Assembly: GCA_037179515.1 (NCBI GenBank)
Contig: JAXCGZ010007596.1
Coordinates: forward strand, 90,001 to 154,000
DNA length: 64,000 bases
Reading direction: 5' to 3'
DNA from: Halocaridina rubra
Lineage: Eukaryota; Arthropoda; Malacostraca; Decapoda; Atyidae
The position numbers and the translations under genes are program-made. A model generated the notes under the pieces. That model did no database searches. It was not told the DNA's origin and saw only the letters and a list, made by a program, of their open reading frames with translations. Below, piece by piece: positions 59,195 to 64,000 of the stretch; the stretch's first letter is position 1; the number at the start of each line of letters is the position of its first letter.

Positions 59195-59721
59195 TATTTA
59201 TTTTTTTTTTTTTGAGGGTAAACTGATACATAGTTCCAACATAAGTTAAAACCAATATAAATAAAAGGGGAAACAGTCAAGTACATCCTCTTAATATAAC
59301 ATCAAGTACTGGAAATTTGGTCTAGTGCATAATCCAGGAGTACTGCAAGTCTTAAGTAAAATGCTACGTTCCACCAATAATAATAGTAAAAAAAAATCTG
59401 CAATGATTATTTTTGCAGTAACTAGAGAAGTTTTTACAAGAATAAAATACATACACAAGTTTCATCTTCACAAATGATTACGTCGGATTCCACATAGGAT
59501 GTACGTACATTTGCTGATTCAGACTGAGATATGTTATAGTAAGGTTACTCATGCCTATATTGATACTTTCCTGAATATTGTTAATTCAAATCATGAATTA
59601 TTATTCTTGTGCATCTTGGATTTGCTACACTATTAAATTTGTTCTCTTTTTTTTTATCGTAATTGTATAAGATATTTGTAATGTTTGTAAATAAATTTTA
59701 TTAAAAAAAAAAAAATAAAAC

Positions 59722-61411
59722 CAGCCACGATGATGAGTCATATTCGTCCTTTTGATTAGGATGTGGCATGATGCCCTCCAATGACTACCCTCATTTTGGG
59801 AGAGGAAATAACTGGCTGAGTGGCATGAATGTTTTTTTTTTTTTTAAAGTATTATATACCAAGGAAATCATGATTGTTTGATACATAGCATTTTCTGTCT
59901 CTGACTTAAGATATCTTGTTCTTTACCTCATCAATTCCTTATTTATATATCTTTTTCTTTCCTCTTTTGCGAGACATTTGGTAACAATTCATTATTTGTA
60001 GATATAATTTCATGAATATCGAGTTGGTATGCAATGTATGGTTTGAGGCCCAGAAGACTTAATTCACACATAGTTTTGTTCACGTTCTTTTGTTGCAGGT
60101 AAAATGCAGTATATGACATGGTGTGGTACACTGTACTAAACCCAGTTTGCTTATAGTTCAGTATTAATGCAACAAAAGGAAAAAATTACCTACTGTGTAA
60201 GCTATGTGAAACAAGTATTCTGCACCTCTTACTGTATGTGAATGTTGTTAGAAATTCCTCAAGGTGCGTAAGATATTGTCACATATAACAGAACTGAAAG
60301 CCCCTGAAGATATATCTTAAAGAATACAGCTAATGGCATGGGGTATGGTATTTGGAAAATTAATAAAACATACTCATGCATTACATCATTCTAGAGGAAT
60401 CAAAATTTTTTATCACCAGCCCATAATGCCAATTTTTACTTCGTCCATACAGCTTGCAAGAACGTTTCTCTATGGAGTTCCTTCTTTTTCATGTGCATGT
60501 CTGACTTGTAAAAAAAATGCATACTTTTAATAAAAACTTTCGTCATTTACTTCAGTTTGAGTTATCCCTCTAACAATATGTCTGGCTTTACATAGTCGGT
60601 ATTCACTATGTCACTTATATTTACTCTATAACTGATTTAGTGCTTTCATATACTTGGCACTAAAGACTATAATGATATCTCAGTATCTTAGTACTGTGCT
60701 CAGTAACCATTTTTGGGTGAAAGAAAGGACCATGAACACGCTCCTTGCTCTGTGCCTGGTTCGGCTCCCTAGAGGGAGAGGATACCAAGTCCAGCAGCAG
60801 TCACTCCCTTGCTGCTCCCCATCTCATGCCTATTCAGGAGGCATGACCACAGGATGACAATATTATTGTAATAATGATGGTAAATAAAAGATGAAATTAA
60901 AATATTTTTTTAATTTTAATAAAACAAGTCTCCGGTTCAAATACAATTCTTACCCAGAGAAATATGTAGTCTCTACACACTTCATAGCACTTGTCTCTTA
61001 GGTTTTGGAGAGCTCTACATTCATTCATTCATTCATTCATGCACTCTCTCTCTCTCTCTTTCTTTCTTTTGAGAGCAAATATTAGAGCACATATGTTAGA
61101 CTCCACTACGTAAAAGACAGGAACTACGGAGTGTGTAGAGACTATGTAAATATCTGTCATCCCAGATAAATTTGAAGTCAACACATGTCATAACCTTGGT
61201 CTTTTACATACTGCAGAGCCTTACAATATACGCTTCCAAAAGATAGAATACAGTATATACACATGAAAGGCTCTCCAACATCTAAAAGACAAGAGCTATG
61301 AAGTGTGTTTAGACTACATATTTATCTGGGGTGCCAGGTATGTAAGTAATCCCTACATACTTTACATTTCCAGTCATGTACAAGTTGGAGCCTTACATAT
61401 ACTCTATTATT

Positions 61412-61472
<61 letters not shown>

Positions 61473-62832
61473 AATACTCTGCTCTCCAAAACCTAAGAAA
61501 CAAGTGCTGTGAAGTGTGTAGAGACTACTAATCGGTTGCCAGGTCACTGTATAGTGTCTAAGCATTTCCAAGCTTCTGTCTTTTTAAGATACTGGAGGCT
61601 TACATAGAATCTCTTATCTATGTAAACCAACAATAACTAAAACACAAGAGCTTATAAATGTGAATATGCTATACAGTAACCTGGAATGTTTTACCTAAAA
61701 CTACAATACTTCCTTATAGTCGTGCAAAAATAATCTGCTTAATAAATGCATATAGTTTGCTCTAGTTTAATACTACTGATCATTGGTGGAGAGTACAGAT
61801 CACCTAAGACTATGGTTGCCTTGAACAAGATTCAGGAATATAACACTCAAACAGTAACTTCCATATTCTCATCCAGAGATCATACTAAGAAGGTTAATTT
61901 ATTTTATATTCTTTACTTTTTATGTCGACAATGACTTCTCTTTTCACTGTGAGTGGTCATCAAGGGTCAGAGCATCTTACCATGATGAAAAAGGAGTTCC
62001 AAATCCAACAGTAGTCGGCTGGGTAAATGCTTCCCTTCTTATCAATGTTCCGGTTTTACGTCACGGACTCCCTTTTCTACCAAGTGTTGGGACGGTTGCC
62101 TTCTTGCGAAGGACTTGTTTTGGCAGATGTAATCGTTACCCTGAGGGCAAGCCCTTGCTAACCTCAGACCGTGACGGGGCGCGAACCCTCGTATCCCTTC
62201 TTATCAATATTAGTATCCTTACAATTTCCATATAATTTCATGAATAATTTCATATAGACATTGACTATTGATTGGCGCGTTGTTTAGGAATATGATCTGT
62301 GAATACAATAAACCTATGGTGGCCACTCATGGATAAAATATAAAGGGTTCTACCTACGGAGTACAACCCGCGGGTTCTCAATCGACCTAGCATATTGAAA
62401 AACTCCATAGTAAGAGGAGAGAAAGAACATGGGGATTGAGCATCAGTACTGCCCCCCGGGGGATTGTTGAGCCATTTGTGAAATAGTTCTCTTAGAAACA
62501 ATGACTTTGGCCCATGAGGGTTAATTGTGAATAAAACAACGACTCCTAGTAATCAATATTTGTTTTTCATTTAAGTAAAGAGAGTTATTAGTCAGCCTTC
62601 TTTGACATAGTATGTACGTACATTTGCTGCTTCAGACTGAGATATGTTAGAGTAAGGTTACTCATGACTATATTGATACTTTCCTGAATATTGTTAATTC
62701 AAATCATAAATTATTATTCTTGTGCATCTTGGATTTGCTACACTATTAAATTTGTTCTCTTTTTTTATCGTAATTGTATAAGATATTTGTAATGTTTGTA
62801 AATATAAATTTTATTAAAAAAAAAAAGAAAAA
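59722..62832 (+). repeat. Array unit 6 (short type B, CATT variant)
   Basis: 3,111 bp and almost identical to unit 4, including the 62349 junction that skips the (ATT)n block. SINE-1 is at about 62050-62193. An extra A in a run near 60516 breaks the 79-codon ORF. Confidence 0.92.
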
Positions 62833-64000
62833 CAGCCACGATGATGAGTCATATTCGTCCTTTTGATTAAGATGTGGCATGATGCCCTCCAATGACTACC
62901 CTCAATTTGGGAGAGGACATAACTGGCTGAGTGGCATGAATGTTTTTTTTTTCTTTTTAAATATTATATACCAAGGAAATCATGATTGTTTCATACATAG
63001 CATTTTCTGTCTCTGACTTAAGAGATCTTGTTCTTTACCTCATCAATTCCTTATTTATATATCTTTTTCTTTCCTCTTTCGCAAGACATTTGGTAACAAT
63101 TCATTATTTGTAGATATAATTTCATGAATATCGAGTTGGTATGCAATGTATGGTTTGAGGCCCAGAAGACTTAATTCACGCATAGTTTTGTTCACATTCT
63201 TTTGTTGCAGGTAAAATGAAGTATATGACATGGTGTGGTACACTGTACTAAACCCAGTTTGTTTATGGTTCAGTATTAATGCAACAAAAAGAAAAAAATT
63301 ACCTACTGTGTAAGCTATGTGAAACAAGTATTCTGCACCTCTTACTATATGTGAATGTTGTTAGAAATTCCTCAAGGTGCGAAAGATAGTGTCACATATA
63401 ACAGAACTGAAAGCTCCAGAAGATATATCTTAAAGAATACAGCTAATGGCATGGGGCATGGTATTTGGAAAATTAATAAAACATACGCATGCATTACATC
63501 ATTCTAGAGGAATCAAAATTTTTTATCACCTACCCCTAATGACAATTTTTACTTCGTCCGTACAGCTTGCAAGAACGTTTCTCTATGGAGTTCCTTCTTT
63601 TTCATGTGCATGTCTGACTTGTAAAAAAATGCATACTTTCAATAAAAACTTTCGTCATTTACTTCAGTTTGAGATATCCCTCTAACAATATGCATAGTTT
63701 TACATACAGTCGGTATTCACTATGTCACTTATATTTACTCTATAACTGATTTAGTGCTTTCATATACTTGGCACTAAAGACTAGACTGATATTTCAGTAT
63801 CTTAGTACTATGCTCAATAACCATTTTTGGGTGAAAGAAAGGACCATGTACACTCTCCTTACTCTGTACCTAGTTTGGCTCCCTAGAGGGAGAGGATACC
63901 AAGTCCAGCAGCAGTTACTCCCTTGCTGCTCCCCATCTCATGCCTATTCAGGAGGCATGACCACAGGATGAAAATATTATTGGAATAACGATGGTAAATA
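62833..64000 (+). repeat. Array unit 7 (cut by window end)
   Basis: The first 1,168 bp of a further unit, including the 79- and 67-codon ORFs. The array therefore continues to the right. Confidence 0.92.

Overview
The window is eukaryotic nuclear DNA, most probably from a decapod crustacean. Supporting signs are intron-bearing genes with consensus GT/AG splice sites, very long AC, AT, AG and AAT microsatellites, stretches related to the arthropod telomere unit TTAGG, and dense non-LTR retrotransposons and tRNA-derived SINEs. Species assignment is inference. There is no operon, phage, CRISPR array, rRNA gene or free-standing tRNA gene.

Host genes (1.1-22.3 kb, minus strand). One complete gene is readable: a five-exon monocarboxylate-transporter-like (SLC16-type) gene at 22275-18276, predicted 588 aa, whose exon phases join exactly. 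A first coding exon of a second SLC16-like gene lies at 1349-1098 in the same orientation and with the same phase-0 donor after the first membrane-segment motif, so this looks like a tandem paralogue pair whose second member continues left of the window.

Transposon-rich region (1-17.7 kb). It contains six 5'-truncated copies of one CR1/L2-like LINE (LINE-A), most of them embedded in AC/TG microsatellites; a LINE fragment (LINE-D) interrupted by a palindromic MITE; a foldback MITE carrying a nested SINE with a perfect target-site duplication; a complete and apparently intact two-ORF Tx1/L1-like LINE (LINE-B) with a 14-bp target-site duplication and a TAATG stop-start overlap between its ORFs; and several SINE families.

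Quiet region (22.3-37.1 kb). AT-rich and mostly non-coding. It holds scattered old SINEs, a composite direct/inverted repeat near 25 kb, a possible MITE near 32.3 kb, a LINE zinc-finger remnant near 33.1 kb, and one isolated inverted copy (about 30.55-30.81 kb) of a segment that is otherwise part of the large array to the right. I could not support a gene here.

Tandem array (37.1-64.0 kb and beyond). Seven or more copies of a 3.1-4.2 kb unit stand head to tail. Two consecutive unit pairs have nearly the same length (6,900 bp and, after removing one LINE, 6,898 bp), and diagnostic variants alternate between neighbours, so the array has grown at least once by duplicating a two-unit block. Each unit carries an ancestral truncated SINE, an internal inverted repeat with CT and GA tracts, and an AATAAA plus poly(A) scar. 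A CR1/Jockey-like LINE (LINE-C) sits inside the CT tract of unit 5 only, and a SINE with a 17-bp duplication sits in unit 1 only; both therefore postdate amplification. Short ORFs repeated in the units look like passengers rather than proven genes.
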